The notes: generated by a model not told the origin, from the sequence alone. A stretch of DNA of 35,857 nt from Cellvibrionaceae bacterium (GCA_030597965.1 JAUVQU010000002.1:1-35857); one strand, 5' to 3'. Numbered from the stretch's first letter, positions 1-9,574 are shown. Program-made: numbers and translations.

Positions 1-28
1 CACTTAAGTGTTGGGACAAATCCATCAT
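1..28 (-). CDS. Possible 5' end of a gene leaving the window (tsaC/sua5 expected by synteny)
   Basis: Reading the minus strand, two adjacent ATG codons (start at 28 or 25) open a frame reading MMDLSQHLS that runs off the window. In Pseudomonas the gene downstream of dprA is the threonylcarbamoyl-AMP synthase tsaC, so that is the natural guess. Only nine codons are visible and no clear ribosome binding site is seen, so the identity is inference from gene order alone. The remaining bases up to dprA (29-105) show nothing I can name. Confidence 0.25.
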
Positions 29-105
29 CAGTTTTCTTATGCGGCCTAATTACAATACAAATGATTTTTTAACTGCCAGTAAGTGTAACCTATATCAATC
101 GCTGC

Positions 106-1254
106 CTATATTAACCTCTGATAGCCGCTTCCTGTCTGCGCTGCCATACCCTTAATCTCTAACGTCATTAATGCAGAAAGCACCTGCGCTACCGGCAATC
201 TGCTCCTGTTTACTAAGGTGTCGATACTGGCCCCTTCAAAGCCTAAAGAGCCCCAGAGGCATTTCTCATCATTAGACAGCTCAGGCAGCGAAGTCCCCTC
301 TATTAGCTGTTCAGGAATAGCAACCGAGGGACAATGCCAGCCGCATAACCCATTCAAAACATCCTCTGGCGATTCCACCATGGTCGCCCCCTGCTTAAGT
401 AGCTGATGACAGCCACGGCTTAGTGCACTCCTAATAGAACCTGGAACAGCAAATACCTCTCTGTTTTGCTCCACAGCATAGTGGGCTGTAATTAATGAGC
501 CACTTTTTACCGCCGCTTCAACAACCACTACGCCTAAACTCATGCCACTGATGAGCCGATTACGGCGGGGGAAATGGCTGGCCAATGGCGGTGTGCCGGG
601 TAAAAACTCTGTTACCAACGCGCCTCCAGTAGCTAAGATTTGGTCGGCCAATACCTTATGGCCTTTAGGATAAACACTATCAATACCTGTCCCCATCACA
701 GCAATGGTCGACCCACCAGCCGACAATGCACCCCTATGCGCCTCGCCATCTATCCCTGCTGCCAGGCCACTGGTCACCACCAAACCGCGTCGACTTAGCT
801 CGGATGAAAACTCAAATGCTGTTTCTTTTCCTGTCGGAGTGGGTCGGCGGCTACCAACAAAGGCTATTTGCTCCTCCGACAACAAATTCACCTCCCCACG
901 CACATACAAAATCGGCGGTGCGTTGTGGATATTACTGAGCAATGATGGGTAGCGCGCGTCTATGTGTGTAACAAGAGAAGCATTGAGTGGCTGTAGCTTT
1001 TCAACATCCATAAGATATTGTTGCCAGCAATCGCTTTTCTCTCTACCTTGATAAAGTTCTCGAAATTGCTTTCGCGCACGGCTCGGAAATTGAGGTAACA
1101 AATAATCCAGCGGTAATGAGAATAACGTCTCTATGCCGTTAATCGCTTCCAATAAATTCCAATAGCTGTGACAGCCAAAACCGGATATATATTGTAGTGC
1201 AGCAATCGAATGCTCTGGGGACTCCAGGCACGGAGGTGCATTGTAATCTGACAT
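106..1254 (-). CDS. dprA: DNA processing protein DprA (Smf)
   Basis: Cytoplasmic protein that binds incoming single-stranded DNA during natural transformation and loads RecA. The 382-residue product has the family's Rossmann-like core: GSRRPTPTG at about 134-142, SGLAAGID at 162-169, and the FPRRNR segment at 228-233 followed by a conserved SGSLITA stretch. The N-terminal 100 residues look like the SAM/HhH-type extension. The last 60 residues resemble the DprA winged-helix domain. The ATG at 1254 is preceded by GGAAG five bases upstream. It lies downstream of the LysM gene on the same strand, with a terminator-like hairpin between them, so it may have its own promoter. Family assignment is secure. 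Competence itself cannot be concluded, since dprA is widespread in non-competent bacteria. Confidence 0.95.
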   Translation of the reverse strand: MSDYNAPPCLESPEHSIAALQYISGFGCHSYWNLLEAINGIETLFSLPLDYLLPQFPSRARKQFRELYQGREKSDCWQQYLMDVEKLQPLNASLVTHIDARYPSLLSNIHNAPPILYVRGEVNLLSEEQIAFVGSRRPTPTGKETAFEFSSELSRRGLVVTSGLAAGIDGEAHRGALSAGGSTIAVMGTGIDSVYPKGHKVLADQILATGGALVTEFLPGTPPLASHFPRRNRLISGMSLGVVVVEAAVKSGSLITAHYAVEQNREVFAVPGSIRSALSRGCHQLLKQGATMVESPEDVLNGLCGWHCPSVAIPEQLIEGTSLPELSNDEKCLWGSLGFEGASIDTLVNRSRLPVAQVLSALMTLEIKGMAAQTGSGYQRLI

Positions 1255-1296
1255 AACATCTTCCTTGATGTTGTTTGTGAAACTTTGTTCTTCCTG

Positions 1297-1321
1297 AACA
1301 AAAGACCCGGTTTCCCGGGTC
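1297..1321 (-). terminator. Intrinsic terminator downstream of the LysM gene
   Basis: On the minus strand a 7-bp GC-rich stem (GACCCGG/CCGGGTC, arms at 1315-1321 and 1304-1310) closes a GAAA tetraloop and is followed by TTTTGTT (1303-1297). The position, 39 bases past the LysM stop and before dprA, fits a Rho-independent terminator for the LysM gene. Readthrough into dprA remains possible because the U-tract is short. Confidence 0.75.
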
Positions 1322-1359
1322 CTAAAAACTGAAGGGACTTCTAATAATTTAAATACCCT

Positions 1360-2412
1360 TTAAGGGTTGCGCACAAAATCCGATACATGAAGCGGCCTTT
1401 CCGCCTCAAGAACCAGAGCAAAGCTCATTTTTTCAAAGGTACGGAATACCATCAGCAGGCCGGATTTTTCATCCGGCAAGCGAACCTTGTCCTTACCAAT
1501 ACGATCAGTGATTAAAGCCCCTTGTTGGTAGATAGCCAGTACATTGCCCACCTCAATACCCTCACGATCACCGCGATTGATCACCACAACGTCCATGCGG
1601 CCAACATTGGTCAAGCCACCCTCGACGGCCATGATCACACCATTAATATCTTCCTCTGGAGCCGATGGGAAAAAAGTGGACTCAATGGAGCGCTGCTCGT
1701 AGGGCAGCAAGCGGTCACCAATACGAATTTCTTCGGTTGTGCGAGTTACATCAAGCGTCGCCACTTCGTCGGCTATTGCTTTCACTTTTACAGTGCCAAT
1801 ATCTAAAGCTTGCAGACCCAGCAACTCTCCCGTTTGAGGGTCGACAAACCGTTCCCCTCGACGGTAAACACCATACACCTTCACACCATCAGAAAAATCA
1901 CCGCGCGCGTACATACTGTCGCCCGCACCAACAATCAACCGCTCCTCTTCACCCATCAATGCATAGGGAGCAGCATCTAACTCTCTCGTCTGAACCACAC
2001 GACTGCGTGACAGAAACTGTTCTATCTGATCCAACGGAATCGTCGAAATCGCCTCGTCCAATGGTCTGATGCGCACTGATGGCACCAACTTAATTGTCGT
2101 TGGCGACATTTTATACTTACGCCCCTCAACCACTAAACGCGGCTTGCCGTCGATATACACCAGCTTAATAATATCGCCAGGGAAAATAAGGTGCGGGTTA
2201 TCAACCTGTGGATTAGCGTGCCAAATTTCTGGCCACATCCAGGGATTCGCTAAAAATTTCTCTGAAATATCCCAAAGCGTGTCACCTTTCACAACCACAT
2301 GCTTCTGCGGGTGCGAACCACTAAGCTCAAGCTCTTCTGCACTGGCCCAAGCGGAGGAAATGGCCAGCCATAACACCGTAACGACTAATAGAGACCTTTT
2401 CACGAAAGCCAT
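1360..2412 (-). CDS. tsaP: LysM domain protein, TsaP-like (type IV pilus secretin-associated family)
   Basis: Exported peptidoglycan-binding protein. From the ATG at 2412 the 350-residue product begins MAFVKRSLLVVTVLWLAISS, a typical signal peptide with likely cleavage after AWA at residue 23. A LysM domain follows at about 38-87 (VVVKGDTLWDIS, WPEIWHANPQ, FPGDIIKL). The rest is a beta-rich region without cysteine-based motifs. The frame is open to an ATG at 2547, but that would put 45 residues before the signal peptide, so I prefer 2412 (GGAAG four bases upstream). The position between dprA and def matches PA0020 of P. aeruginosa, the TsaP homologue that anchors the type IV pilus secretin to peptidoglycan. 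The LysM call is certain. The pilus role is by synteny and architecture only, as no pilus genes are in view. Confidence 0.85.
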   Translation of the reverse strand: MAFVKRSLLVVTVLWLAISSAWASAEELELSGSHPQKHVVVKGDTLWDISEKFLANPWMWPEIWHANPQVDNPHLIFPGDIIKLVYIDGKPRLVVEGRKYKMSPTTIKLVPSVRIRPLDEAISTIPLDQIEQFLSRSRVVQTRELDAAPYALMGEEERLIVGAGDSMYARGDFSDGVKVYGVYRRGERFVDPQTGELLGLQALDIGTVKVKAIADEVATLDVTRTTEEIRIGDRLLPYEQRSIESTFFPSAPEEDINGVIMAVEGGLTNVGRMDVVVINRGDREGIEVGNVLAIYQQGALITDRIGKDKVRLPDEKSGLLMVFRTFEKMSFALVLEAERPLHVSDFVRNP

Positions 2413-2718
2413 TTCGCTTCCATGCTGCGTTAAAAACGTACTCAATCGGTCATTTATACATATAAACTCCCTCATTCCGTGCGTTTTTTCCTTGCCTGAA
2501 AGCGAAATCATCTTCCGTGCAAATATCTCTACTAATATTTTTTTCATAAAAAAACCAATCCTGTTAGTTTCGGCTCACGGGCAGTTAAAGGGTATAATGG
2601 CGTAATAATGCACGGCGCTGCGTAATCGCACCGTGCCCCCTTAACATACGCATAAACGCCGCCTGCTCCAATATTAGCAACGCTTATTGTTTATTTACTA
2701 GAAGTTTGTCACAAAGCC
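2413..2718. promoter_or_regulatory. Divergent intergenic region between tsaP and def
   Basis: This 306-base stretch must hold the promoters for tsaP (leftward) and def (rightward). A TATAAT at 2593-2598 on the plus strand is a good -10 candidate for def, but no convincing -35 lies 16-18 bases upstream. Part of it (2413-2547) is the in-frame extension of tsaP that I consider non-coding. Confidence 0.4.
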
Positions 2719-3222
2719 ATGTCCATTTTAGAAATTTTAGAGTTCCCGGATCCTCGTTTGAGGACCTCAGCCAAACCAGTCAAAGATGTTAATGACCGCA
2801 TGCACGCTATTATCGATGACATGTTTGAAACCATGTACGACGCCGCAGGCATTGGTCTGGCTGCCACACAAGTTAATATCCACCAGCAAATTGTGGTGAT
2901 GGATCTCTCGGAAGAAAAAAACGACCCACTGGTCTTTATTAATCCAAGTGTTGAAGTTTTAGCCGATGAGACGCAGCCTCACGATGAAGGCTGCTTGTCC
3001 GTTCCCGGCTTTTACGAGACCGTTGAGCGCCCCAGCAGCATACGGGTGAGTGCATTAGATAAAGATGGCAACGCGTTCGAATTAGAACCCGACGGGCTGC
3101 TGGCCGTTTGTGTTCAACATGAACTTGATCATTTAAACGGTAAGCTTTTTGTTGATTACATATCGCCAATAAAACGCCAGCGCATTCGAAAGAAGCTAGA
3201 AAAAGCTCATCGTCAGCGCTAA
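2719..3222 (+). CDS. def: Peptide deformylase
   Basis: Removes the formyl group from the N-terminal formyl-methionine of new proteins, using an iron-type metal centre. The 167-residue product carries all three family motifs: GIGLAATQV at about 44-52, EGCLSVPG at 90-97 with metal ligand Cys92, and QHELDHLNG at 133-141 with the HEXXH ligands His134 and His138 and catalytic Glu135. Length matches the type 1 enzymes of gammaproteobacteria. It is followed after 34 bases by fmt, the enzyme that adds the formyl group to initiator tRNA, the classic def-fmt pairing. The ribosome binding site is weak. Confidence 0.98.
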   Translation: MSILEILEFPDPRLRTSAKPVKDVNDRMHAIIDDMFETMYDAAGIGLAATQVNIHQQIVVMDLSEEKNDPLVFINPSVEVLADETQPHDEGCLSVPGFYETVERPSSIRVSALDKDGNAFELEPDGLLAVCVQHELDHLNGKLFVDYISPIKRQRIRKKLEKAHRQR

Positions 3223-3256
3223 CAAAACATTCTTTTAACCTTACGATGAGACCATT

Positions 3257-4201
3257 ATGTCCGGTTTACGCTTAATCTTTGCGGGCACCCCAGAATTTGC
3301 CGCCCATCATCTGCAGGCTCTAATTGACTCAGAACATGAAGTGATTGGCGTCTACACCCAGCCTGACCGCCCTGCTGGTCGGGGCAAAAGATTAGTCGGC
3401 AGCCCGGTTAAAGGGCTTGCCGAACGTCATAACATACCCGTTTTTCAGCCAGCCTCTCTGAAATCAGAAGAGGCTCAAGAAGAGCTGCGTCAATTGAATG
3501 CCGACATCATGGTGGTGGTCGCTTACGGCTTACTGTTGCCTCAAGCCGTGTTAGATGCCCCAAAGTACGGTTGCATTAATGTACACGCATCTCTATTACC
3601 ACGCTGGCGTGGCGCCGCACCGATTCAGCGAGCCCTAGCCGCAGGTGATACTGAATCCGGTGTTACCATCATGCAAATGGACATTGGCCTTGATACTGGC
3701 GACATGCTGGTAAAAGCAACCTGCCCCATTCTTAATGATGACACGGGTGGCTCACTCCACGACCGACTGCTCACCCTGGGCGGCCCCGCTCTACTTGATG
3801 CGCTGGAGCAAATTAAAACAGACCGAACGCAACCTGAACAACAGGATGACCGCCTTGCCAATTACGCCCACAAGCTCAGCAAGCAAGAGGCGAACATTGA
3901 CTGGAGCCTGCCTGCCACGGAATTAGCGTTGATGATTCGAGCTTTTAGCCCTTTCCCTGTCGCCTATTTTTTAGAGGGTAAAGACCGAGTACGGGTGTGG
4001 GACGCGGTAGTCGTGCACCATACTGCTGGCAATCAACCGGGTTCCATTTTAAAGGCTGATGCGAACGGGCTTTTAATTGCCTGTGGCACACAGGCGCTTC
4101 TTCTTAAGCAACTACAACTGCCGGGGAAAAAGATATTGCCCTTCCGCGACATCCTAAACGGCCACGCTCAACGCTTTGCCGTTGGCGTACAACTTCCATG
4201 A
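3257..4201 (+). CDS. fmt: Methionyl-tRNA formyltransferase
   Basis: Transfers a formyl group from 10-formyltetrahydrofolate to Met-tRNA(fMet). The 314-residue protein starts with FAGTPEFAAHHL (8-19). It carries the folate-binding/active-site segment INVHASLLPRWRGAAPIQ, with Asn108 and His110, and the third catalytic residue Asp146 in GLDTGDM. These align with N106, H108 and D144 of the E. coli enzyme. The C-terminal tRNA-binding domain covers roughly residues 210-314. It sits downstream of def, and its stop codon overlaps the rsmB start in an ATGA, implying translational coupling. Confidence 0.98.
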   Translation: MSGLRLIFAGTPEFAAHHLQALIDSEHEVIGVYTQPDRPAGRGKRLVGSPVKGLAERHNIPVFQPASLKSEEAQEELRQLNADIMVVVAYGLLLPQAVLDAPKYGCINVHASLLPRWRGAAPIQRALAAGDTESGVTIMQMDIGLDTGDMLVKATCPILNDDTGGSLHDRLLTLGGPALLDALEQIKTDRTQPEQQDDRLANYAHKLSKQEANIDWSLPATELALMIRAFSPFPVAYFLEGKDRVRVWDAVVVHHTAGNQPGSILKADANGLLIACGTQALLLKQLQLPGKKILPFRDILNGHAQRFAVGVQLP

Positions 4202-5544
4202 GCTCGCCCACGCCAGAAGGCAACGCCAACTCTGGTGTAAAGCTGCGTGTCGTCGCAGCTCAAACACTCGCTCAAGTGCTGCAGCAACAAGCTTCACTGG
4301 CTGGGCTAATGGCCCCAGCACAAGAAAAATTGCCCGCACAAGATCAGGCGCTTCTGCAGGAACTATGTTTTGGCACCTTGCGCTGGCAGCCAAAATTGCA
4401 ATCTATATTAGGTCGTTTGCTCGATAAGCCTCTTAAAGAAAAAGATCAGGATATACAGGCTTTATTGCTGCTTGGCCTGTACCAACTGCTCTATACTCGC
4501 ATTCCTGATCATGCTGCGCTGAGCGCAACCGTTGCTGCCGCCAAAGCATTGAAAAAGACGTCTTTCCAAAAACTAATAAACGGTGTTCTGCGAAATTTTT
4601 TACGCCAAAAAGACAGCCTTACCGTCGAGTTAGAGAAAAGCCCCGCCTACATTACCGCGCACCCTAATTGGTTGCGGAAGCGCATCGAACGATTTTGGCC
4701 GAATCACGCCGAGCAAATTTTTGAGGCAAACAACCGACACCCACCGTTTACGCTACGTGTCGATTTACAGCAGCAGAGCCGCGAAATATTTTTAGCGCAA
4801 CTAGGCGACGCCAAGATAGACGCCTCCCCTACAATTTATAGCCGTTTTGGTGTGACCTTAGCGCAGGCGATCCCCGTCGAGAAAATCCCGGGCTTCGCCG
4901 AAGGCAAAGTCAGCGTGCAGGATGAAGCCGCTCAACTTGCCGCCGACCTCCTCGACCTACAGCCGAATCAACGCGTATTGGATGCCTGCGCAGCGCCCGG
5001 CGGAAAAACAGGTCATATACTGGAAGCACAGCCGAAACTGGCCGAAGTCACTGCTTTGGATTTAGAAGAGCGCCGTCTCGTTCGGGTTAAAGAAAACCTT
5101 GCTCGGCTTGGAAAGAAAGCCAAAATAATTTGTGCCGATGCCGCAGACTTATCCAGTTGGTGGGACGGAAAAACCTTCGATCGTATTTTACTCGACGCTC
5201 CCTGCTCAGCTACCGGCGTCATTCGTCGGCACCCCGACATCAAATTACTGCGCAAAGCGGGAGATATTGCTAAGCTAGCTCAATTACAGCTCTCTCTGCT
5301 AGAGGCGCTATGGAAAGCCTTAGCCCCCGGCGGCCGCTTAGTGTACGCCACCTGCTCGGTATTACCTGTAGAGAATACCGACGTGATAGAGCGGTTTTTA
5401 CAACAGCAACACGATGCAAAGCACCTACCCATTGATGCAACATGGGGAATAGAACAAACCTGCGGACGTCAGCTTTTTCCGCAAATAAATGGCCATGACG
5501 GTTTCTACTACGCCTGTTTGGTCAAACAGGGCACAACCGAATAG
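4198..5544 (+). CDS. rsmB: 16S rRNA (cytosine-967-C5)-methyltransferase
   Basis: S-adenosylmethionine-dependent enzyme (also called Sun or Fmu) that methylates C967 of 16S rRNA. The 448-residue protein has an N-terminal NusB-like RNA-binding domain (about 15-150) and a C-terminal Rossmann methyltransferase. SAM motif I is DACAAPGGKTG at 262-272. Motif IV is DAPCSATG at 333-340, with Cys336. Motif VI is YATCS, with Cys386, the catalytic nucleophile by family knowledge. Length is close to the usual 430-450. The start overlaps the fmt stop by 4 bases, and the next gene trkA follows after 44 bases, so the def-fmt-rsmB-trkA-trkH block may be co-transcribed. Confidence 0.97.
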   Translation: MSSPTPEGNANSGVKLRVVAAQTLAQVLQQQASLAGLMAPAQEKLPAQDQALLQELCFGTLRWQPKLQSILGRLLDKPLKEKDQDIQALLLLGLYQLLYTRIPDHAALSATVAAAKALKKTSFQKLINGVLRNFLRQKDSLTVELEKSPAYITAHPNWLRKRIERFWPNHAEQIFEANNRHPPFTLRVDLQQQSREIFLAQLGDAKIDASPTIYSRFGVTLAQAIPVEKIPGFAEGKVSVQDEAAQLAADLLDLQPNQRVLDACAAPGGKTGHILEAQPKLAEVTALDLEERRLVRVKENLARLGKKAKIICADAADLSSWWDGKTFDRILLDAPCSATGVIRRHPDIKLLRKAGDIAKLAQLQLSLLEALWKALAPGGRLVYATCSVLPVENTDVIERFLQQQHDAKHLPIDATWGIEQTCGRQLFPQINGHDGFYYACLVKQGTTE

Positions 5545-5588
5545 CTCAACATTAAGGCTTAAATAAAAATAAGGGTCCACCTGAGAAC

Positions 5589-6974
5589 ATGAAAATAATT
5601 ATCTTGGGAGCCGGTCAGGTTGGCGGCACACTCGCCGAAAACCTCGCCAATGAAGACAACGACATTACTGTAATTGATCAAGATAATGATCGTCTGCGTG
5701 AGCTCCGTGATCGTCTGGATATTGGCGTCGTTCACGGTAACGGCGCGCATCCCTCAACACTCGCAGAAGCGGGCATTGAAGACGCTGATATGCTGATCAC
5801 CGTTACCAGTAATGACGAAATCAATATGATCGCCTGTCAGGTGGCCTACAGCCTCTACCGGACACCAACCAAAATTGCCCGGGTTCGAGCCAGTGCGTAT
5901 CTTGAAAAGGAACAGCTGTTTACCACCGAAGCCATTCCCATTGATGTTCTGATCAGCCCCGAGCAGTTAGTTTCAGACTATATCGCCCGACTTATCAACC
6001 GACCAGGCGCATTGCAGGTGGTGGATTTTGCCGATGGCGTCATTCAGCTGGTCGGCATGAAAGCGCTCCACGGCGGACCACTGGTCGGACAGGAAATCAG
6101 CTTTTTGCGCGAACATATCCCCAATGTTGACACCCGGGTAGCAGCCGTATACCGACGCGGCAGCGCCATAATGCCTGAGGGCAATACTATAATTGAGGCC
6201 GAGGATGAAGTCTTTTTTATTGCCGCCAAAGAAGATATTCGCGCAGTGATGAGTGAGCTACGCCGACTAGAGAAGCCCTACAAACGTATCCTTATTGCTG
6301 GTGGCGGCAACATTGGTTTCCGACTGGCGAGCTACCTTGAAAACAAATATAACGTAAAAATTATTGAGTTTTTTCACGATCGTTGTACTTTCCTTTCTGA
6401 ACAACTAGATAAAACAATTGTTCTGCACGGCAGTGCATCAGACCAGGAATTGCTGCAGGAGGAAAACATCGAAGACATCGATGTTTTCCTCGCGCTGACC
6501 AATGACGACGAAGCCAACATCATGTCCTCCATGCTCGCTAAGCGTATGGGGGCAGGTAAAGTGATGACACTGATTAACAACCCAGCCTATGTAGATCTAG
6601 TACAAGGCGGAGAAATTGATATCGCTATTTCTCCGCAGCAAAACACCATCGGCAGCTTGTTAACCCATGTGCGCCGAGGAGACATTGTTAAAGTTCACTC
6701 TCTACGTCGCGGTGCCGCCGAGGCCATTGAGGTAATCGCCCACGGCGACAGAAGAACCTCTAAAGTGGTCGGTAAAACCATAGAAACTGTCGACTTGCCG
6801 CCAGGTGCAACCATTGGAGCTATTCTTCGGGAAAATGAAAATGGCAGTGAAGTACTGATCGCCCACGATGACATTGTCATTAAAACCGGCGACCACGTAA
6901 TTGTGTTCTTGGTTAACAAAAAGTACACAAAAGACATCGAACAACTATTCCAAGTTGGTTTTGCTTTTTTCTAA
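5589..6974 (+). CDS. trkA: Trk potassium uptake system NAD-binding protein TrkA
   Basis: Peripheral cytoplasmic subunit that gates the TrkH potassium channel in response to nucleotides. The 461 residues comprise two RCK (KTN) modules. The first starts MKIIILGAGQVGGTLA with the Rossmann glycine motif at 7-13 and an acidic ribose-binding Asp at the end of strand 2 (VIDQD, about 28-32). The second starts near 233 with ILIAGGGNIGFRLA. Each is followed by a TrkA-C domain (about 140-215 and 370-455). Length fits the E. coli protein (458). Twelve bases separate it from trkH, its channel partner, consistent with one transcript. Confidence 0.97.
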   Translation: MKIIILGAGQVGGTLAENLANEDNDITVIDQDNDRLRELRDRLDIGVVHGNGAHPSTLAEAGIEDADMLITVTSNDEINMIACQVAYSLYRTPTKIARVRASAYLEKEQLFTTEAIPIDVLISPEQLVSDYIARLINRPGALQVVDFADGVIQLVGMKALHGGPLVGQEISFLREHIPNVDTRVAAVYRRGSAIMPEGNTIIEAEDEVFFIAAKEDIRAVMSELRRLEKPYKRILIAGGGNIGFRLASYLENKYNVKIIEFFHDRCTFLSEQLDKTIVLHGSASDQELLQEENIEDIDVFLALTNDDEANIMSSMLAKRMGAGKVMTLINNPAYVDLVQGGEIDIAISPQQNTIGSLLTHVRRGDIVKVHSLRRGAAEAIEVIAHGDRRTSKVVGKTIETVDLPPGATIGAILRENENGSEVLIAHDDIVIKTGDHVIVFLVNKKYTKDIEQLFQVGFAFF

Positions 6975-6986
6975 AGGGCTGCGTTA

Positions 6987-8435
6987 ATGCATTTTTCAAT
7001 TATCTTTCGCATCCTCGGAATACTGTTGATGCTATTCAGCCTGACGCTGTTCCCGCCTATGCTGGTATCGTTCATTTACGATGACCATAACGTCGGCGCA
7101 TTTTTAATCGCGTTTTTAATCACGTTTATCTCCGGCCTTTTAGTTTGGTTTCCTGTATATCGCTCACGACATGACCTGCGTACCCGCGATGGCTTTTTAA
7201 TTACCGCTCTCTTCTGGATTGTATTAGGACTATTCGGCTCACTACCATTTATGTTCTCAAACGAGCTGCATCTATCCTTTACCAACGCACTGTTTGAATC
7301 ACTGTCCGGCCTCACTACAACCGGGGCAACCGTAATTACCGGCCTCGACGACCTACCTAAATCCATTTTGTATTATCGCCAGCAACTCCAATGGCTTGGA
7401 GGTATAGGTATTATCGTTATTGCTGTGGCCATTCTCCCAATGCTGGGTATTGGTGGTATGCAGCTTTACCGAGCAGAAGCACCTGGGCCAGTTAAGGATA
7501 GAAAACTAACCCCGCGTATTACAGAAACAGCAAAATACCTATTCTTTATTTATGTCACCCTGACCACAATGTGTGGGGTGGCCTACTGGGTTGCTGGCAT
7601 GAATGCTTTTGATGCTATTTGTCACGCTTTTTCGACCATCGCCATTGGCGGCTTTTCAACTCATGATGCCAGTATCGGGTTTTTCCAAAGCGAAAAAATC
7701 ATGTGGATCTGTACTGTTTTCATGGTGATATCCGGCATTAACTTTGCCCTTCATTTTTTCAGTTGGCGTGAAAAAAAGTTGTCACATTTTTTCCAGGATC
7801 CCGAATGCCGGTTTTATTTAACCGCAATACTGTTTGGCTCCATTCTCACAGTAAGCCTACTTTATTACTTTGGGACTTTTGATTTTAGAGGCAGCCTGAG
7901 CCACGGCGTTTTCCAACTAGTTTCCATCTTAACGACCACTGGGTTTGCTACTACCAACTTCAGTATCTGGCCCAATGTATTGCCGTTTATGTTGTTTTAT
8001 TTTGCCTTTATGGGTGGCTGTGCAGGATCAACCGCTGGTGGGATGAAAGTGATACGTATTCTACTCCTCATAAAACAAGGCTCACGAGAAATTAAAAGGC
8101 TCATTCACCCCAGCGCCGTTATTCCCATCAAGATTGGAAACACTTCAATCCCAAGCCGTGTTGTTGATGCCGTTTGGGGCTTTTTTGCGGTGTATATTGC
8201 CGCCTATTTCATTATGTTCTTGGCATTGGTTGGAACCGGCCTGGATGTGCTGACCGCCTTTTTTGCCGTAGGAGCCTGTATTAATAATCTGGGCCCCGGT
8301 CTTGCCGAAGTCGCCGCCAATTACGGCGACATTAATGACCCAGCCAAGTTAATTTTGTGCTTTGCCATGCTACTGGGTCGTTTGGAAGTATTCACTCTAC
8401 TGGTGTTATTTAGCCCCATGTTCTGGCGCCGCTAA
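6987..8435 (+). CDS. trkH: Trk potassium channel/transporter TrkH
   Basis: Inner-membrane potassium uptake channel regulated by TrkA. The 482-residue protein is strongly hydrophobic, with four M1-P-M2 repeats. The four selectivity-filter segments are visible: TTTG at 110-113, AIGG at 219-222, TTTG at 316-319 and NNLGPG at 433-438. The gating-loop sequence GGCAGSTAGGMK lies at about 343-354. Length equals that of E. coli TrkH (483). It begins 12 bases after trkA and ends 16 bases before a convergent gene, with no clear hairpin terminator between them. Confidence 0.97.
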   Translation: MHFSIIFRILGILLMLFSLTLFPPMLVSFIYDDHNVGAFLIAFLITFISGLLVWFPVYRSRHDLRTRDGFLITALFWIVLGLFGSLPFMFSNELHLSFTNALFESLSGLTTTGATVITGLDDLPKSILYYRQQLQWLGGIGIIVIAVAILPMLGIGGMQLYRAEAPGPVKDRKLTPRITETAKYLFFIYVTLTTMCGVAYWVAGMNAFDAICHAFSTIAIGGFSTHDASIGFFQSEKIMWICTVFMVISGINFALHFFSWREKKLSHFFQDPECRFYLTAILFGSILTVSLLYYFGTFDFRGSLSHGVFQLVSILTTTGFATTNFSIWPNVLPFMLFYFAFMGGCAGSTAGGMKVIRILLLIKQGSREIKRLIHPSAVIPIKIGNTSIPSRVVDAVWGFFAVYIAAYFIMFLALVGTGLDVLTAFFAVGACINNLGPGLAEVAANYGDINDPAKLILCFAMLLGRLEVFTLLVLFSPMFWRR

Positions 8436-8451
8436 ATTACATTTATTCAGT

Positions 8452-9357
8452 TCAATATATTTTTGGCGCGCCTTCTGGCTGCGCCCGAAAACGCTTGTAC
8501 TCCCATTGATATTGCTCGGGGATATCACGCACACAAGCTTCTATCGTTCGGTTCATGGCGGTCAGAGCAATGAGTGCATCGTCACTATAAACATCTGGAT
8601 CCACGCTTTTAAACACCACCTCAAAGCCACCCTTAACGCGCTTGGCATAGCCAGTAACAAGACGACAATTGGTTCGCTCACGCAAGCTATGCACCAGAGT
8701 CATTGTCAGTGCCTGATTATGGAAGAAAGGTGCAAATTCTCCACTTACAATTCCCGGGACCTGGTCCGGCAGGATACCCGTTAAACCCCCTTGCTTTAGA
8801 AATCGCAACAAACTGGCAACACCACGACTGTTGGTCGGCACCACTGCCGCACCCTGCTTCTGCCGCGCCTCGCGAATAATTACCCCTACCGAAGCCATTT
8901 CTGGAGGCTGATACAACACCATAGTTGGCGCCACCTCTACCAGATAGCCCCCGAATATCTCCCAATTACCAATGTGTGGAGCCAACAAAATAACCCCTCG
9001 GCCTTTAGCCAGTTCTTCTTCTAGTAACTCGCGATTAATAACGGATTTAATCCGTGGTTTTAGCCAAGTCTGGTAATCACGCAACCACACAGCCGGCATC
9101 TCTAACCCTAACTTTAAAGTTTCTATCATGCTTTTCCGAGACAGGGCTTCACGCTCCTGTACCGTGAGTTCAGGAAAACACAATTCAATATTCTTACGTG
9201 TAACCTGAGCAAAGCGGCTGTTTATATGAACAGCAAAAAAGCTGACAAATACTCCTAATGAACGGCTAACCGACAGTGGTAAATAAGAAACTGTTTTGAT
9301 GTATCCAACCGCAACACGCTCTTTGAGTGATCGGGTCTGTGAATTTGGAACCGTCAT
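8452..9357 (-). CDS. lpxL: LpxL/HtrB-family lipid A acyltransferase
   Basis: Inner-membrane enzyme that adds a secondary acyl chain during lipid A synthesis. The 301-residue protein has a hydrophobic N-terminal segment (about 18-45). It carries the catalytic HX4E motif of this family as HIGNWE (128-133, His128 and Glu133) in ILLAPHIGNWEIFGG, and a later GILPDQVPG block (194-202). Pseudomonas carries an equivalent lauroyltransferase gene (PA0011, htrB1) at the same place near glyQS. The exact acyl chain and whether it is LpxL- or LpxM-type cannot be read from the sequence. The start at 9357 has AGAGG a few bases upstream. It is convergent with trkH. Confidence 0.88.
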   Translation of the reverse strand: MTVPNSQTRSLKERVAVGYIKTVSYLPLSVSRSLGVFVSFFAVHINSRFAQVTRKNIELCFPELTVQEREALSRKSMIETLKLGLEMPAVWLRDYQTWLKPRIKSVINRELLEEELAKGRGVILLAPHIGNWEIFGGYLVEVAPTMVLYQPPEMASVGVIIREARQKQGAAVVPTNSRGVASLLRFLKQGGLTGILPDQVPGIVSGEFAPFFHNQALTMTLVHSLRERTNCRLVTGYAKRVKGGFEVVFKSVDPDVYSDDALIALTAMNRTIEACVRDIPEQYQWEYKRFRAQPEGAPKIY

Positions 9358-9544
9358 AATACCTCTGACATCTATGAATTTACTGGTTTGGACGAGCCCT
9401 TATGCTACACCCACAAAAGGGGTAGTACATAAACGAAGCCAGCCAAATAATGCCAAAACATAGTCGTTTTTACCCTTCTTGTGTTACTTCTCCTGCACTT
9501 CTTGGTAATTAGAACAATATTTAGCCTCTTTTTATCCCCTTACC

Positions 9545-9574
9545 TTGGTCGTAGGGGCCTCGGAAGGCTATAAT
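9545..9574 (+). promoter_or_regulatory. Sigma-70 type promoter for glyQS-gmhB-plsC
   Basis: A perfect TATAAT (9569-9574) lies 18 bases downstream of TTGGTC (9545-9550). Transcription would begin near 9581 and give a leader of about 70 bases before glyQ. A small CTGTG/CACAG hairpin sits in the leader (about 9594-9610). The rest of the lpxL-glyQ gap (9358-9651) shows nothing else recognisable. The leftward lpxL promoter must lie here but is not obvious. Confidence 0.7.
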